NCBI GenBank assembly: GCA_023228985.1
Contig: JALOAC010000030.1
Coordinates: forward strand, 1 to 26,763
Reading direction: 5' to 3'
Source: Thiopseudomonas sp.
GTDB lineage: Bacteria > Pseudomonadota > Gammaproteobacteria > Pseudomonadales > Pseudomonadaceae
DNA length: 26,763 bases
In this document: positions 7,837 through 15,685 of the stretch, one piece after another
Position numbering within the stretch: the stretch's first letter is position 1
How the letters are laid out: each line of letters begins with the position of its first letter
Made by a program: the position numbers and the translations under genes
The notes under the pieces: model-generated
What the model was told of the DNA's origin: nothing
The model's database searches: none
Seen by the model: only the letters and a program-made list of their open reading frames with translations

Positions 7837-9390
7837 ATGATGACCACGAGCTCGACCATGCCCAGCGAAATTAGCACCACTAACATCCAGCCAACAGTGA
7901 GCACTCCTTCCCGGCAAACCGCGGTAGAGGCGGCTAATGTGTTGCGATTATTACAAGATCTACCGCAAAGTATTGTTGACGGACAAAAGCTGCAGGCGCA
8001 AATCGTTGCCGCTAAGCAAGCAGGGCAAGTATTTGAAGTGCTGCTAAAAATGGCGTTGCCGGATGGCAAGCAAACTACGCTGCCGGCACAGGTCAATCAG
8101 ATTCTTGCACCCGGCCAGCAAGTGACGCTAACCGCCATCAGCCAAAGTCAATTCACGTTAACACCTGCTTTAGACAAACTGACGCCTGCTTTAACACGAC
8201 TGGATCTGGCACAACTGCCCAGCGGCACCATCATTCAAGCCAAGGTCATCAACTTAGAGCCTCTAGCTCAGGGTAACTTTCGCGCCACTTTAAGCCTAAA
8301 TAACACCGCGCTGGCCGGTCAGTCCGTCATTATCGAAACCCCAAAAGCGCTGGCACTTAACAGCGTTGTAACCGCGCGGGTTGAAGGCAGTTTTCAGCTG
8401 CAATTTATTCCCAGCAGCAACACCACCGATCGCCTCAATATACAACAAGAGCTGCTTAGCCAATTTAACCGCCAAGGCAGTCTTGGCCAGGCTTTACAGC
8501 AGCTACAGACCGTCGGTTCTAGTTCTAACCTATCTAGCGAAGGGCAAAAAATCGTACAGCAATTGCTCAGCAGCCTGCCCAACATCAGCGACAAGCTAAC
8601 CACCGCACAGCTCACTGAACTAGTAAAAAATAGTGGCACCCAGCTGGAACAACGTTTGCTCACCGATGCTGCTGCAACACAACAAGACTTAAAAGCCAGC
8701 TTATTGCGCCTTATCGGACAAATACTTCCGAGCCAAACGGGCAGCAACCCACTACTCACCAGCGCGCAAGCCTCCATTGCAAGCCAAGCGTTACCGCAAC
8801 TATTGCGCGAAATAGGCGGTATCAACCTTAGCCAAATGCGCGAACAAGCCTTACGCTTCCCGCTAGCCAGAGGCATTCTACAAAAGCTGGATAACCCTAA
8901 CGATCTTGGTGCGCTGCTGCGCATTGCAGCGGCAGCCATTTCACGCCTGCAAACCCATCAGCTGTCTAGCTTAGGGCAAACCTATACCACGCCCGAAGGC
9001 ACCCAGCTCACTACCTGGCAAATGGAAATCCCCATGCGCGATCAGGATTCCGTCATTCCTTTGCAGCTAAAGTTTCAGCAAGAACAAAGCAATAGCGAGG
9101 AGCAAGACGAAGAAAAGAAAGCGCCCATCTGGCGTCTAGAACTTAGCTTTGAGCTCGAGCCATTAGGTCCTCTGCACGTGCAAGTCAATTTGAAGAACGA
9201 AGAAATTTCCAGCAAACTTTGGGCAGAATTTGCACAAACGGCTGTCTATGTAAACAAGGAGTTGCATGTTTTACGTGACAAGCTTCTGGCTGCCGGACTG
9301 AACATCAAAGAACTTGAATGCCTACAGGGCACGCCACCTGCTGCGCCAAAAGCAGCCATAGAACAGCGTTGGATTGATGACTTAGCATGA
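7837..9390 (+). CDS. FliK-family (flagellar hook-length control C-terminal domain) protein
   Basis: 517 residues. The C-terminal part (about 400-500) matches the FliK C-terminal domain: LEPLGPLHVQVNLKNEE followed by an alpha-helical LHVLRDKLLAAGLNIKELEC, the pattern that in true FliK contacts FlhB. The rest is Gln, Leu, Ser and Thr rich and poor in other signatures, like the low-complexity N-terminal region of FliK rulers. No flagellar genes lie nearby. Pseudomonads carry such a gene next to ccmA, separate from the flagellar fliK, so I leave the symbol blank. The next gene, an FlhB C-terminal-like protein, overlaps it as ATGA, echoing the FliK-FlhB pairing. No strong ribosome binding site precedes the ATG; ATG at 7840 or 7858 are alternatives. 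Confidence 0.82.
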   Translation: MMTTSSTMPSEISTTNIQPTVSTPSRQTAVEAANVLRLLQDLPQSIVDGQKLQAQIVAAKQAGQVFEVLLKMALPDGKQTTLPAQVNQILAPGQQVTLTAISQSQFTLTPALDKLTPALTRLDLAQLPSGTIIQAKVINLEPLAQGNFRATLSLNNTALAGQSVIIETPKALALNSVVTARVEGSFQLQFIPSSNTTDRLNIQQELLSQFNRQGSLGQALQQLQTVGSSSNLSSEGQKIVQQLLSSLPNISDKLTTAQLTELVKNSGTQLEQRLLTDAAATQQDLKASLLRLIGQILPSQTGSNPLLTSAQASIASQALPQLLREIGGINLSQMREQALRFPLARGILQKLDNPNDLGALLRIAAAAISRLQTHQLSSLGQTYTTPEGTQLTTWQMEIPMRDQDSVIPLQLKFQQEQSNSEEQDEEKKAPIWRLELSFELEPLGPLHVQVNLKNEEISSKLWAEFAQTAVYVNKELHVLRDKLLAAGLNIKELECLQGTPPAAPKAAIEQRWIDDLA

Positions 9391-9731
9391 AAAAAAACAA
9401 ACAGCCCACCCAGGCTATTGCTCTAAAATACGATGGTGATAAAGCACCCAGCCTAACCGCCAAAGGTGATGATGAGCTGGCTGAAGCTATTCTGGCTATC
9501 GCTAAAGAACACAAAGTGCCTATCTATGAAAACGCTGATCTGGTGCGTCTGCTTGCGCGCTTAGAGCTGGGCGATGCCATCCCCGAATCACTTTACCGTA
9601 CCATTGCTGAAATTATTGCGTTTGCTTGGTACCTTAAAGGCAAAGCCCCTAAAGGTTTCTACCAACGTGAAGCGGCTAAACAGCCGCTACAAATTGGTTA
9701 TCAAACAGAAAAAAAGACGGACTCGGTTTAG
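9387..9731 (+). CDS. Stand-alone FlhB C-terminal domain-like protein (FlhX type)
   Basis: 114 residues resembling only the cytoplasmic C-terminal domain of the export switch FlhB/YscU. The matched features are AIALKYDGDKAPSLTAKG, ILAIAKEHKVPIYENADLVRLL, and IPESLYRTIAEIIAFAW. There is no membrane domain. In FlhB self-cleavage occurs within NPTH; here the equivalent is QPTQ at residues 6-9, so the protein begins almost where the cleaved FlhB fragment begins and lacks the autocleavage residues. It is translationally coupled to the FliK-like gene. Similar free FlhB-C paralogues are known, for example FlhX of Helicobacter, where one can replace the FlhB C-terminal fragment. A role in setting export specificity is an inference. 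Confidence 0.85.
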   Translation: MKKNKQPTQAIALKYDGDKAPSLTAKGDDELAEAILAIAKEHKVPIYENADLVRLLARLELGDAIPESLYRTIAEIIAFAWYLKGKAPKGFYQREAAKQPLQIGYQTEKKTDSV

Positions 9732-9734
9732 TCC
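9709..9734 (-). terminator. Weak intrinsic terminator for the FNR-type reductase gene
   Basis: On the minus strand, just after the reductase stop, GGACT and AGTCC form a five-base-pair stem with a six-base loop, followed two bases later by a run of seven T. The stem is short and the element overlaps the end of the convergent flhB-like gene, so the call is moderate. Confidence 0.5.
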
Positions 9735-9736
9735 AA

Positions 9737-10462
9737 TTAATACCCAAGAAACCCTTCACTCAGCACATCATCCGCATCGACACCGGCCTCATCTAACAGA
9801 TCATGCATAGCCTCAACCAACATCGGCGGACCCGATATGTAATAAATGGGCCTGCTTAGCTCTTGGCAATACTCTTGAATACGCTGTGCATTTAAATAAC
9901 CTGTAATCCCTGACCACTCTTGCGTCGAGCCTTCCATTTTAGTCATGGTCGCTATCAGCTTAAAACGCGGATTGTTCTGGCTTAACTGCTGCAGCTCAGA
10001 CAAAAAAGCACTGTCTTCCGGTCGCCGATTAGAATAGAGCAACAACAAATCCTGCTGCCGTTGCTGCTGTGCTGCATCGCGCAGCATGCTCATAAAAGGC
10101 GTGATACCAATACCGCCAGCAATAAAAACGGCCGCTCGCGTTAAATCCTTATCTAGAGTTAACTCGCCAAAGGGACCTTCAACCTGTACCTGCGTACCTA
10201 CAGGCAGTTCTTTTAGGCGCTGCTTAAAACGGCTATCACGCATTCGCGTGGCTATCACTAGCTCATTTTCGTGTGGTGCTGCCACAATAGAAAACGTATG
10301 GCGCACATCCCACTCGGAATCTGCATCGCCCTGTTCACCGAGAATCAAATCTAAAGCCTGACCAGCGATAAATTCAAAGCCTGCAGGCTTTGTGAAATGA
10401 AATGCCGACGTCCCTTCAGCCAGCTGTTCTTGGGCTTGCAGTTGAACACTATAAGTCTTCAT
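9737..10462 (-). CDS. FAD-dependent ferredoxin/flavodoxin-NADP reductase-family oxidoreductase
   Basis: 241 residues with the two-domain FNR fold and no fused iron-sulfur domain. The N-terminal beta barrel (about 1-105) has the FAD motif RHTFSIVAAP and VEGPFGELTL. The nucleotide-binding domain (about 108-241) has FIAGGIGITPFMSMLRD, the YSNRRPEDSAFLSEL strand-turn, and the C-terminal YISGPPMLVEAMHDLL. It should move electrons between NAD(P)H and a small carrier or protein partner; the partner cannot be read from sequence. It is transcribed divergently from cysI across 192 bases, so a link to sulfite reduction is possible but unproven. A GGAGGT lies six bases before the ATG. Confidence 0.85.
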   Translation of the reverse strand: MKTYSVQLQAQEQLAEGTSAFHFTKPAGFEFIAGQALDLILGEQGDADSEWDVRHTFSIVAAPHENELVIATRMRDSRFKQRLKELPVGTQVQVEGPFGELTLDKDLTRAAVFIAGGIGITPFMSMLRDAAQQQRQQDLLLLYSNRRPEDSAFLSELQQLSQNNPRFKLIATMTKMEGSTQEWSGITGYLNAQRIQEYCQELSRPIYYISGPPMLVEAMHDLLDEAGVDADDVLSEGFLGY

Positions 10463-10654
10463 ACAATACCTCCACTGGTTATTTCCTTTTTTATACGCCC
10501 AAGTCAGAACCCGAGCAAGTCGACCTAAGCTAAAGTCTTAACCAATTAGGCATATATCAAATAAGACTAAACATATAGATAATAATTACTTTATCGAATA
10601 AACAAAACTTGTTAGTGTGCGACTCGTTCTGGCTTTTTTGGTTCGGGAAATCCT
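10463..10654. promoter_or_regulatory. Divergent intergenic region with a 7+7 inverted repeat (cysI / reductase)
   Basis: This 192-base AT-rich region must hold the promoters of both divergent genes. It contains a perfect inverted repeat, AGTCTTA (10534-10540) and TAAGACT (10562-10568), separated by 21 AT-rich bases, so the arms lie on nearly the same helix face. Long-spaced AT-rich dyads are common for LysR-type regulators, and cysI genes are usually under the LysR-type CysB. Assigning this dyad to CysB is an inference. No clean -35/-10 pair stands out. Confidence 0.4.
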
Positions 10655-12313
10655 ATGTATCTGTATGACCACTATGATCAACAAATCGTTAACGAGCGCG
10701 TAGCGCAGTTTCGCGATCAAACACGCCGCTATTTTGCTGGCGAGCTAACTGAAGATGAATTCTTACCCTTGCGCCTGCAAAACGGCCTGTACGTACAGCG
10801 TCATGCGCCGATGTTACGTATTGCCGTGCCTTACGGCCTGCTGTCGTCTACCCAGCTACGGATGCTGGCACACATTACTCGCAAGTATGACAAAGGCTAC
10901 GCACACGTCACCACGCGCACTAATATGCAGCTAAACTGGCCTAAACTTGAACAAGTACCGGATATTTTGCAAGATTTGGCCAGCGTGCAAATGCACGCCA
11001 TTCAAACCAGTGGCAACTGTATTCGTAATACCACCACTGACCAATTTGCCGGTGTAGCCCGTGACGAACTGGTTGACCCACGCCCTTGGTGTGAGCTTAT
11101 TCGCCAGTGGTCCACCTTCCACCCTGAATTCGCGCGCCTGCCGCGCAAGTTTAAAATTGCCGTCAATGGCTGCGTTAACGATCGCGCCGCTATAGAAGTG
11201 CACGATATCGGTCTAGAAGCAGTACGTAACTCTGATGGTGAGCTTGGCTTTAGAGTCTTGGTCGGTGGCGGTTTAGGGCGCACGCCCATGCTGGCTAGCG
11301 TCATTAATGAATTTATGCCCTGGCCTCATTTGCTCAGCTATTTAGAAGCTATTTTGCGCGTCTATAATCGCTTCGGTCGCCGTGATAATAAATTTAAAGC
11401 ACGCATAAAGATTTTGGTAAAGGCCCTTACCCCAGAAGGTTTTGCTAAAAAAGTGGACGAAGAATGGCAGCATTTAAAGGATGGCCCCAGCACCTTAACT
11501 GATGCAGAAGTACAACGCGTTAGTCAGCACTTTACTGCACCTGATTACCAGTCATTAAGTGATGTCCCCGAGCTTCTCGCGGAACAAGACGCTCAGCACC
11601 CAGGCTTTGCCCGCTGGCGCTCACGCAATACCACAGCCCACAAGCAGCCTGGTTATGTTGCCGTGACCCTTTCATTGAAAAAAACCGGTGTTCCTACCGG
11701 TGACGTTAGTGAATCACAACTGGATGCTATTGCTGATTTAGCTGATCGCTATAGCTATTCCGAAGCGCGTAACACCCATGAACAAAACATCGTTTTGGCC
11801 GATGTGGAGCAAACAAAACTGTTGCAGTTATGGCTGGAAATCCGCGAGCTGGGTTTTGCCACCCCCAATATAGGCCTGCTGAGCGACATTATCTGCTGCC
11901 CAGGCGGCGACTTCTGCGCGCTAGCTAACGCCAAATCAATTCCTGTAGCAGAAGCTATTCAGCAGCGCTTTGCTGATTTGGATTACCTATTTGACATAGG
12001 AGATCTAGATCTGAATATCTCAGGCTGTATGAACGCCTGTGGGCACCACCATGTTGGTCATATTGGTATCCTAGGTGTGGACAAAAAAGGGGAAGAGTTT
12101 TATCAAGTGTCTCTCGGCGGAAACAGCGGCCGCAATGCCAGCTTAGGTAGCATTCTTGGCCCTTCTTTCGCGCAAGACACCATGCCAGATGTGATCAACA
12201 AAATCATCGATGTGTATATCGAACAACGCACGGCTGAAGAGCAGTTTATCGACACCTATCAGCGTATTGGCGCTCAACCTTTTAAGGAGCGTGTTTATGC
12301 CCCTCATCATTAA
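10655..12313 (+). CDS. cysI: Assimilatory sulfite reductase haemoprotein (nitrite/sulfite reductase family)
   Basis: 552 residues. The enzyme reduces sulfite to sulfide by six electrons using sirohaem coupled to a 4Fe-4S cluster, for cysteine synthesis. Two ferredoxin-like half domains are present. The cluster ligands are C415 and C421 (CCPGGDFC) and C458 and C462 (GCMNACG). The substrate and sirohaem-binding arginines lie in segments such as TTRTNMQLNW and QTSGNCIRNT. The length and sequence match the CysI form of pseudomonads. The family also contains nitrite reductases, but the following DUF934 gene points to sulfite. It overlaps the next gene by 17 bases. GGGAA precedes the ATG. Confidence 0.92.
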   Translation: MYLYDHYDQQIVNERVAQFRDQTRRYFAGELTEDEFLPLRLQNGLYVQRHAPMLRIAVPYGLLSSTQLRMLAHITRKYDKGYAHVTTRTNMQLNWPKLEQVPDILQDLASVQMHAIQTSGNCIRNTTTDQFAGVARDELVDPRPWCELIRQWSTFHPEFARLPRKFKIAVNGCVNDRAAIEVHDIGLEAVRNSDGELGFRVLVGGGLGRTPMLASVINEFMPWPHLLSYLEAILRVYNRFGRRDNKFKARIKILVKALTPEGFAKKVDEEWQHLKDGPSTLTDAEVQRVSQHFTAPDYQSLSDVPELLAEQDAQHPGFARWRSRNTTAHKQPGYVAVTLSLKKTGVPTGDVSESQLDAIADLADRYSYSEARNTHEQNIVLADVEQTKLLQLWLEIRELGFATPNIGLLSDIICCPGGDFCALANAKSIPVAEAIQQRFADLDYLFDIGDLDLNISGCMNACGHHHVGHIGILGVDKKGEEFYQVSLGGNSGRNASLGSILGPSFAQDTMPDVINKIIDVYIEQRTAEEQFIDTYQRIGAQPFKERVYAPHH

Positions 12314-12806
12314 AAACAATCAAGTTATCGAAGACAGTTGGCATTTATTACAGGCCGACTGCAGCTTGGCAGATGCCTTAGCACAGCCGCAACCCATAAT
12401 AGTACCCTTCACGCTTTGGCAAAATCACGCGGTCGAATTGAAACAGCTAACTAAGCTTGGGGTATGGCTGGATAGCCATGAGGCTATCGAGGAAATTGTA
12501 GAGGATTTACCGCTCTTTTCTCTAGTCGCTTTAAACTTTCCGACATTTACCGATGGTCGCCACTTCAGCAGCGCACGCTTGCTGCGCGAACGTTATGCTT
12601 ACTCAGGGGAAATACGCGCCATTGGTGATGTTTTGCGCGACCAGCTGTTTTTTATGCAGCGCTGTGGTTTCGATGCCTATGCGGTTCGTGCGGATCGCTG
12701 CCCACACGATGCGCTCCTCAGTCTGACAGAGTTTTCTATCTGTTACCAAAGCGCGGTTGATTGTCCAGAGCCGCTCTTTCGACGGCGTGTACTTAAATCC
12801 GCTTAA
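12297..12806 (+). CDS. DUF934 family protein, CysI partner
   Basis: 169 residues. Proteins of this family are nearly always encoded directly after cysI in proteobacteria and are thought to assist assimilatory sulfite reduction. No biochemical activity is established that I can name. The family core is visible at LNFPTFTDGRHFSSARLLRE (about residues 79-98) and in FFMQRCGFDAYAVRAD (about 118-133). I set the start at 12297 rather than further upstream because AAGGAG lies seven bases before it and the upstream extension only shadows cysI. The gene ends at a strong bidirectional terminator. Confidence 0.9.
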   Translation: MPLIIKNNQVIEDSWHLLQADCSLADALAQPQPIIVPFTLWQNHAVELKQLTKLGVWLDSHEAIEEIVEDLPLFSLVALNFPTFTDGRHFSSARLLRERYAYSGEIRAIGDVLRDQLFFMQRCGFDAYAVRADRCPHDALLSLTEFSICYQSAVDCPEPLFRRRVLKSA

Positions 12807-12807
12807 T

Positions 12808-12835
12808 AAAAAACCCAGCCTAGGCTGGGTTTTTT
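12808..12835. terminator. Bidirectional intrinsic terminator between the DUF934 gene and oprF
   Basis: A perfect palindrome: six A, CCCAGCC, a TA centre, GGCTGGG, six T. The GC-rich stem with a T run on both strands can stop the plus-strand cysI operon, whose stop codon ends at 12806, and the convergent minus-strand oprF, whose stop starts at 12852. Confidence 0.95.
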
Positions 12836-12851
12836 ATTTTTAGGTTAGAGC

Positions 12852-13844
12852 TTACTCAACCTGAGCTTCTACAACAGCTTCAACACGACGGTTTAGACTG
12901 CGACCTTCTTCAGTCGCATTATCCGCTACAGGACGTGCCTCACCATAACCGACAGCATTTACGCGGTCAGCAGCTACACCATACTTCTCAACCATTACCT
13001 GGCGCACTGCATTAGCACGGCGCTCAGAGAGTTTTTGGTTATAGGCATCAGGACCTGCTGAGTCAGTGTGACCTTCAACAGTGGTGCTAAGCTCTGGATA
13101 CTGCTTCATGAACTCAGCTAGGTTCTCGATATCGCTATAGCTGCCGTCTTTTACGTTAGCTTTGTCGAAATCAAATAGAACTTCTAACTCAACACGAACA
13201 GTTTCCGCTTCAGCTATTACAGTTTCTTCCTGCACAGGAGCGCTAACAACAGGTGCCGGCTCTTCTACGCGTGCTGATTTGCTTGCGCCACCGAAGTTCA
13301 GACCAACACCCATACCGGCCATCCACTCTGACTGATTATGATCTAAGCCATGCATACCATCTACACCTGCACGAACAAAGAAGTTTTCAGCAAAGTAGTA
13401 CTTAGCACCTGCACCAATATTGGCAAAGGTTGTGCGGTCACGGCCGGTACGAGCAGGTAGGTTGCTGAGGCTCTGGTGACCAAAACCTGCCGATAAGTAT
13501 GGACGTAACGCTGAACCCGCATCACCGAAATGGTAGGCAGCATCAACGCTAGTCAAGCTACCATTTACTTTTTTACGACTTGTATTGTTATTCAATACCT
13601 TATTTTTGGACTCAATGCGGTGGTACTCACCGTATGACAACCCTAAAGAAACATCATCAGTCAAAAAGTAACCAACAGAACCTCCATAGAGGTTACCGTT
13701 ATCCATATTACGCATACTGTCAGTGAAGTAGCGCTTAGCAAAGGCTTCTGCTTCAACAGCGCCTTGGCCCTGAGCCAAAACACCTTGCGCACCAAATGCT
13801 AAAACTGACGCAACGGCAATACCTAGCGTATTTTTTAATTTCAT
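12852..13844 (-). CDS. oprF: OmpA-family major outer membrane porin OprF
   Basis: 330 residues. A signal peptide with likely cleavage after A24 (GVLA-QGQG) precedes an N-terminal eight-stranded beta-barrel (about 25-185), a linker rich in Pro, Val and Glu (about 188-215), and a C-terminal OmpA-like peptidoglycan-binding domain (about 220-330). That domain has VLFDFDKANVK, VEGHTDSAGPDAYNQ and LSERRANAVRQVMVE, which hold the diaminopimelate-binding Asp and Arg. The protein has no cysteines, unlike the four-cysteine OprF of P. aeruginosa. AGAAGGAG lies upstream of the ATG. It follows sigX at 78 bases, the known Pseudomonas arrangement, and SigX is known there to drive oprF. It ends at the shared terminator. 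Confidence 0.95.
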   Translation of the reverse strand: MKLKNTLGIAVASVLAFGAQGVLAQGQGAVEAEAFAKRYFTDSMRNMDNGNLYGGSVGYFLTDDVSLGLSYGEYHRIESKNKVLNNNTSRKKVNGSLTSVDAAYHFGDAGSALRPYLSAGFGHQSLSNLPARTGRDRTTFANIGAGAKYYFAENFFVRAGVDGMHGLDHNQSEWMAGMGVGLNFGGASKSARVEEPAPVVSAPVQEETVIAEAETVRVELEVLFDFDKANVKDGSYSDIENLAEFMKQYPELSTTVEGHTDSAGPDAYNQKLSERRANAVRQVMVEKYGVAADRVNAVGYGEARPVADNATEEGRSLNRRVEAVVEAQVE

Positions 13845-13922
13845 TATTTTCTCCTTCTAAACGGGGGGGTATTCGATACTAAAAACTGAATTCTCAATAC
13901 CGTAAAGTAATTATTTTGACGC
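13845..13922 (-). promoter_or_regulatory. oprF leader with a seven-base C tract and a weak promoter
   Basis: On the minus strand the region between sigX and oprF shows TTTACG and TTTAGT 17 bases apart, a weak sigma70-like pair with four of six matches each. A run of seven C (plus-strand G at 13863-13869) follows, then AGAAGGAG and the oprF start. A SigX-dependent promoter would be expected here, but I cannot assign its motif. Confidence 0.3.
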
Positions 13923-14522
13923 TTAATGCAAGTTAGACAATTCAGTGTCAGAAAAGTTCTCTTTAAGCTTATCAATGGCTCTTTTGTAACGCATTTTTGT
14001 GGCACTTAAACCTAAGTGCATGATATTAGCGATTTCTTGAAATTCTAATTCTGCAACAAAGCGAAGAATAATAATTTCTTTATCTATTGGATTCACATCC
14101 AATAGCCAGCGATCCAAACTGCTATCTTCTTTAAGCATTGGTGCAGCCTCTTCACTGGCCTCCTCTAATGGATTTAAACTTAATGCATCCTGCAGTCGTC
14201 TTTTACGCCGCTCTTTGCGATACTGCGTAGTGCATTCATTATAAGTAATACTATATAGCCATGTTTTAAATTTGGACTTACCTTCGAACTTTTTTAATCC
14301 GTAAAGCACCTTAAGCATAATTTCTTGGCAGACATCATCGGCATCACGTTCATTACCCAGATATCGCGTGCATACACTATATAGCGTTCTCTGGTAGCGG
14401 CGCATCAGCTCTTCATAAGCCCTGGTAATATTAAAGAGCTCTTGCTGTGCATGCTCCACCAACTCTTCGTCTGTAAGCAGTTGTGGATTATACCTTTGAT
14501 GTATATTTTTTTCACTAGTCAA
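13923..14522 (-). CDS. sigX: ECF sigma factor SigX
   Basis: 199 residues. Region 2 (about 35-105) includes RDADDVCQEIMLKVLYGL and FKTWLYSITYNECTTQYRKERRKRR; region 4 (about 140-195) includes LRFVAELEFQEIANIMHLGLSATKMRYKRAI. The protein closely resembles the Pseudomonas SigX I recall, even to the distance from the start to its RYNP motif. SigX responds to cell-wall and osmotic stress and controls oprF and fatty acid genes. The frame opens with TTG and has a TGA three codons upstream; there is no ATG before residue 40 and no clear Shine-Dalgarno. The start codon lies inside a TTGACT direct repeat. Neighbours cfrX, cmpX and oprF match the Pseudomonas locus. Confidence 0.95.
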   Translation of the reverse strand: MTSEKNIHQRYNPQLLTDEELVEHAQQELFNITRAYEELMRRYQRTLYSVCTRYLGNERDADDVCQEIMLKVLYGLKKFEGKSKFKTWLYSITYNECTTQYRKERRKRRLQDALSLNPLEEASEEAAPMLKEDSSLDRWLLDVNPIDKEIIILRFVAELEFQEIANIMHLGLSATKMRYKRAIDKLKENFSDTELSNLH

Positions 14523-14541
14523 AACAAGTCAAACCAGTCAA
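14517..14541 (-). repeat. Three TTGACT direct repeats over the sigX start
   Basis: Read on the minus strand TTGACT occurs at 14541-14536, 14532-14527 and 14522-14517, that is at 9- and 10-base steps, close to one helical turn. The TTG of the last copy is the sigX start codon. Direct hexamer repeats at this period are typical of response-regulator sites. Each copy also matches five of six bases of a -35 hexamer. Function is not known. Confidence 0.5.
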
Positions 14542-14582
14542 CTATAAAGTAATTTTAAAATGCAATGCATGATTGCTGGCCA

Positions 14583-15407
14583 TTAACTGCTTTTAACTTG
14601 CTGCTCTAACAGGACGCGATTAGCAAAGTAGAACAATTCACCCTGCTCGTTTTGCACTATAGTTTTTACCGTTCCTATCTCTTCTATTGTTCCTTCAACA
14701 GTATCAATAGAAATATTTTGACCTATTTCATACAGTTCACGCACATAAATACCGGCTATTATCTGCCCGACGATTTCTCTACAGCCAAAACCTACCGCTA
14801 TCGCCACCGCCAAGCCAACGCTAAACAAAACGATAGCAATGACATAGTTAAGCAGCTCAGCCTTGATTTCTAACTGCCCAAAGGCCACCGAGATACTGAT
14901 AATCACCACTAAGCCTTGAGCTACACGACCCAAAGCCGCTGCATACTCTAAACCAACACCTTCTGCCGCTCCCGACACCAAGCTATTAAGCAGCTGTGCC
15001 AATAACACACCAGCAAGCAATACAATGGCAGCCGCAAACACTTTTGGCACATACAGCGCCAACACATCCAAAGCAGCGGAAATTCTTTCTAAGCCCAGAG
15101 ACTCTAGGGCCGATACCAAAAACACCAACAAGACAAACCAATAAACAATTTTGCCTATAAGCACTGAAACCGGGACTTTAATACCGACCCGCGCCAATAG
15201 TTTATTCAGTCCAGTACCCTGAGTTAGACGGTCCAAGCCAAGCTTGGCCAATAGCTTAGAGAGCAAGGTATCTAGTAGGCGCGCTACCAGAAACCCTAAA
15301 ATAACTACTATTAAAGCGCCCAGCAGGTTAGGTATAAAGCTAGCGATTTTTGCCCAGAGCGCACTCATGGCGCTCACTAAACTCTGCGTCCAAGAATCCA
15401 GTTGCAT
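14583..15407 (-). CDS. cmpX: Mechanosensitive-channel-related membrane protein CmpX
   Basis: 274 residues with about five hydrophobic helices (near 22-45, 85-105, 118-145, 160-180, 188-212). A small-conductance-channel-like segment follows, with GFGCREIVGQIIAGIYVRELYEIGQNISID and a short cytoplasmic beta domain. It lacks the long C-terminal domain of full MscS. In pseudomonads CmpX sits beside sigX and affects membrane and cell-wall homeostasis, and its loss alters SigX activity. It starts two bases after the cfrX stop, so the pair is cotranscribed. Sixty bases separate it from sigX. Confidence 0.92.
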   Translation of the reverse strand: MQLDSWTQSLVSAMSALWAKIASFIPNLLGALIVVILGFLVARLLDTLLSKLLAKLGLDRLTQGTGLNKLLARVGIKVPVSVLIGKIVYWFVLLVFLVSALESLGLERISAALDVLALYVPKVFAAAIVLLAGVLLAQLLNSLVSGAAEGVGLEYAAALGRVAQGLVVIISISVAFGQLEIKAELLNYVIAIVLFSVGLAVAIAVGFGCREIVGQIIAGIYVRELYEIGQNISIDTVEGTIEEIGTVKTIVQNEQGELFYFANRVLLEQQVKSS

Positions 15408-15409
15408 AC

Positions 15410-15667
15410 TTAGTTAACCTTATTAGTTTTAAGATGGTTTTTATTCAAACGAGAAACGGGCTTTAAGTGTTCAGATCCATGAACAAAGCCAAGTATTACG
15501 GCATAAAAAGCTCGCCCAAACATAGTGAAAAGCGTACCCGCGCCTACTTGGCGATTAGCCGTCTTAAGCACACGCTCCAGAGCCGCATCTACATCTTGTT
15601 GCTGTGCAGAGTCTTTTTGTAATAGCTCGCGTAGTGATTGCTCAAATCGCTCATTCTCAACACTCAT
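15410..15667 (-). CDS. cfrX: CfrX-like small protein upstream of cmpX
   Basis: 85 residues. A charged N-terminal helix (MSVENERFEQSLRELLQKDS) is followed by QVGAGTLFTMFGRAFYAVILGF, which may lie at the membrane, and a basic tail ending in NKNHLKTNKVN. The position directly before cmpX-sigX-oprF is that of cfrX in P. aeruginosa, and the sequence is compatible. Its biochemical role is not known to me. The call rests largely on context. Confidence 0.75.
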   Translation of the reverse strand: MSVENERFEQSLRELLQKDSAQQQDVDAALERVLKTANRQVGAGTLFTMFGRAFYAVILGFVHGSEHLKPVSRLNKNHLKTNKVN

Positions 15668-15685
15668 AACTATTGCCTCACTTTG

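Noticed and set aside
8394..8939. Long open frame (181 codons) antisense to the FliK-like gene
   Set aside because: It is rich in Ser, Cys, Leu and Arg with no recognisable motif, as expected for the reverse strand of Gln- and Leu-rich coding sequence; the sense gene has domain support.
9671..9688. Strong hairpin AGCGGCT/AGCCGCT
   Set aside because: It lies within the flhB-like coding sequence and no T run follows on either strand, so it is not taken as a terminator.
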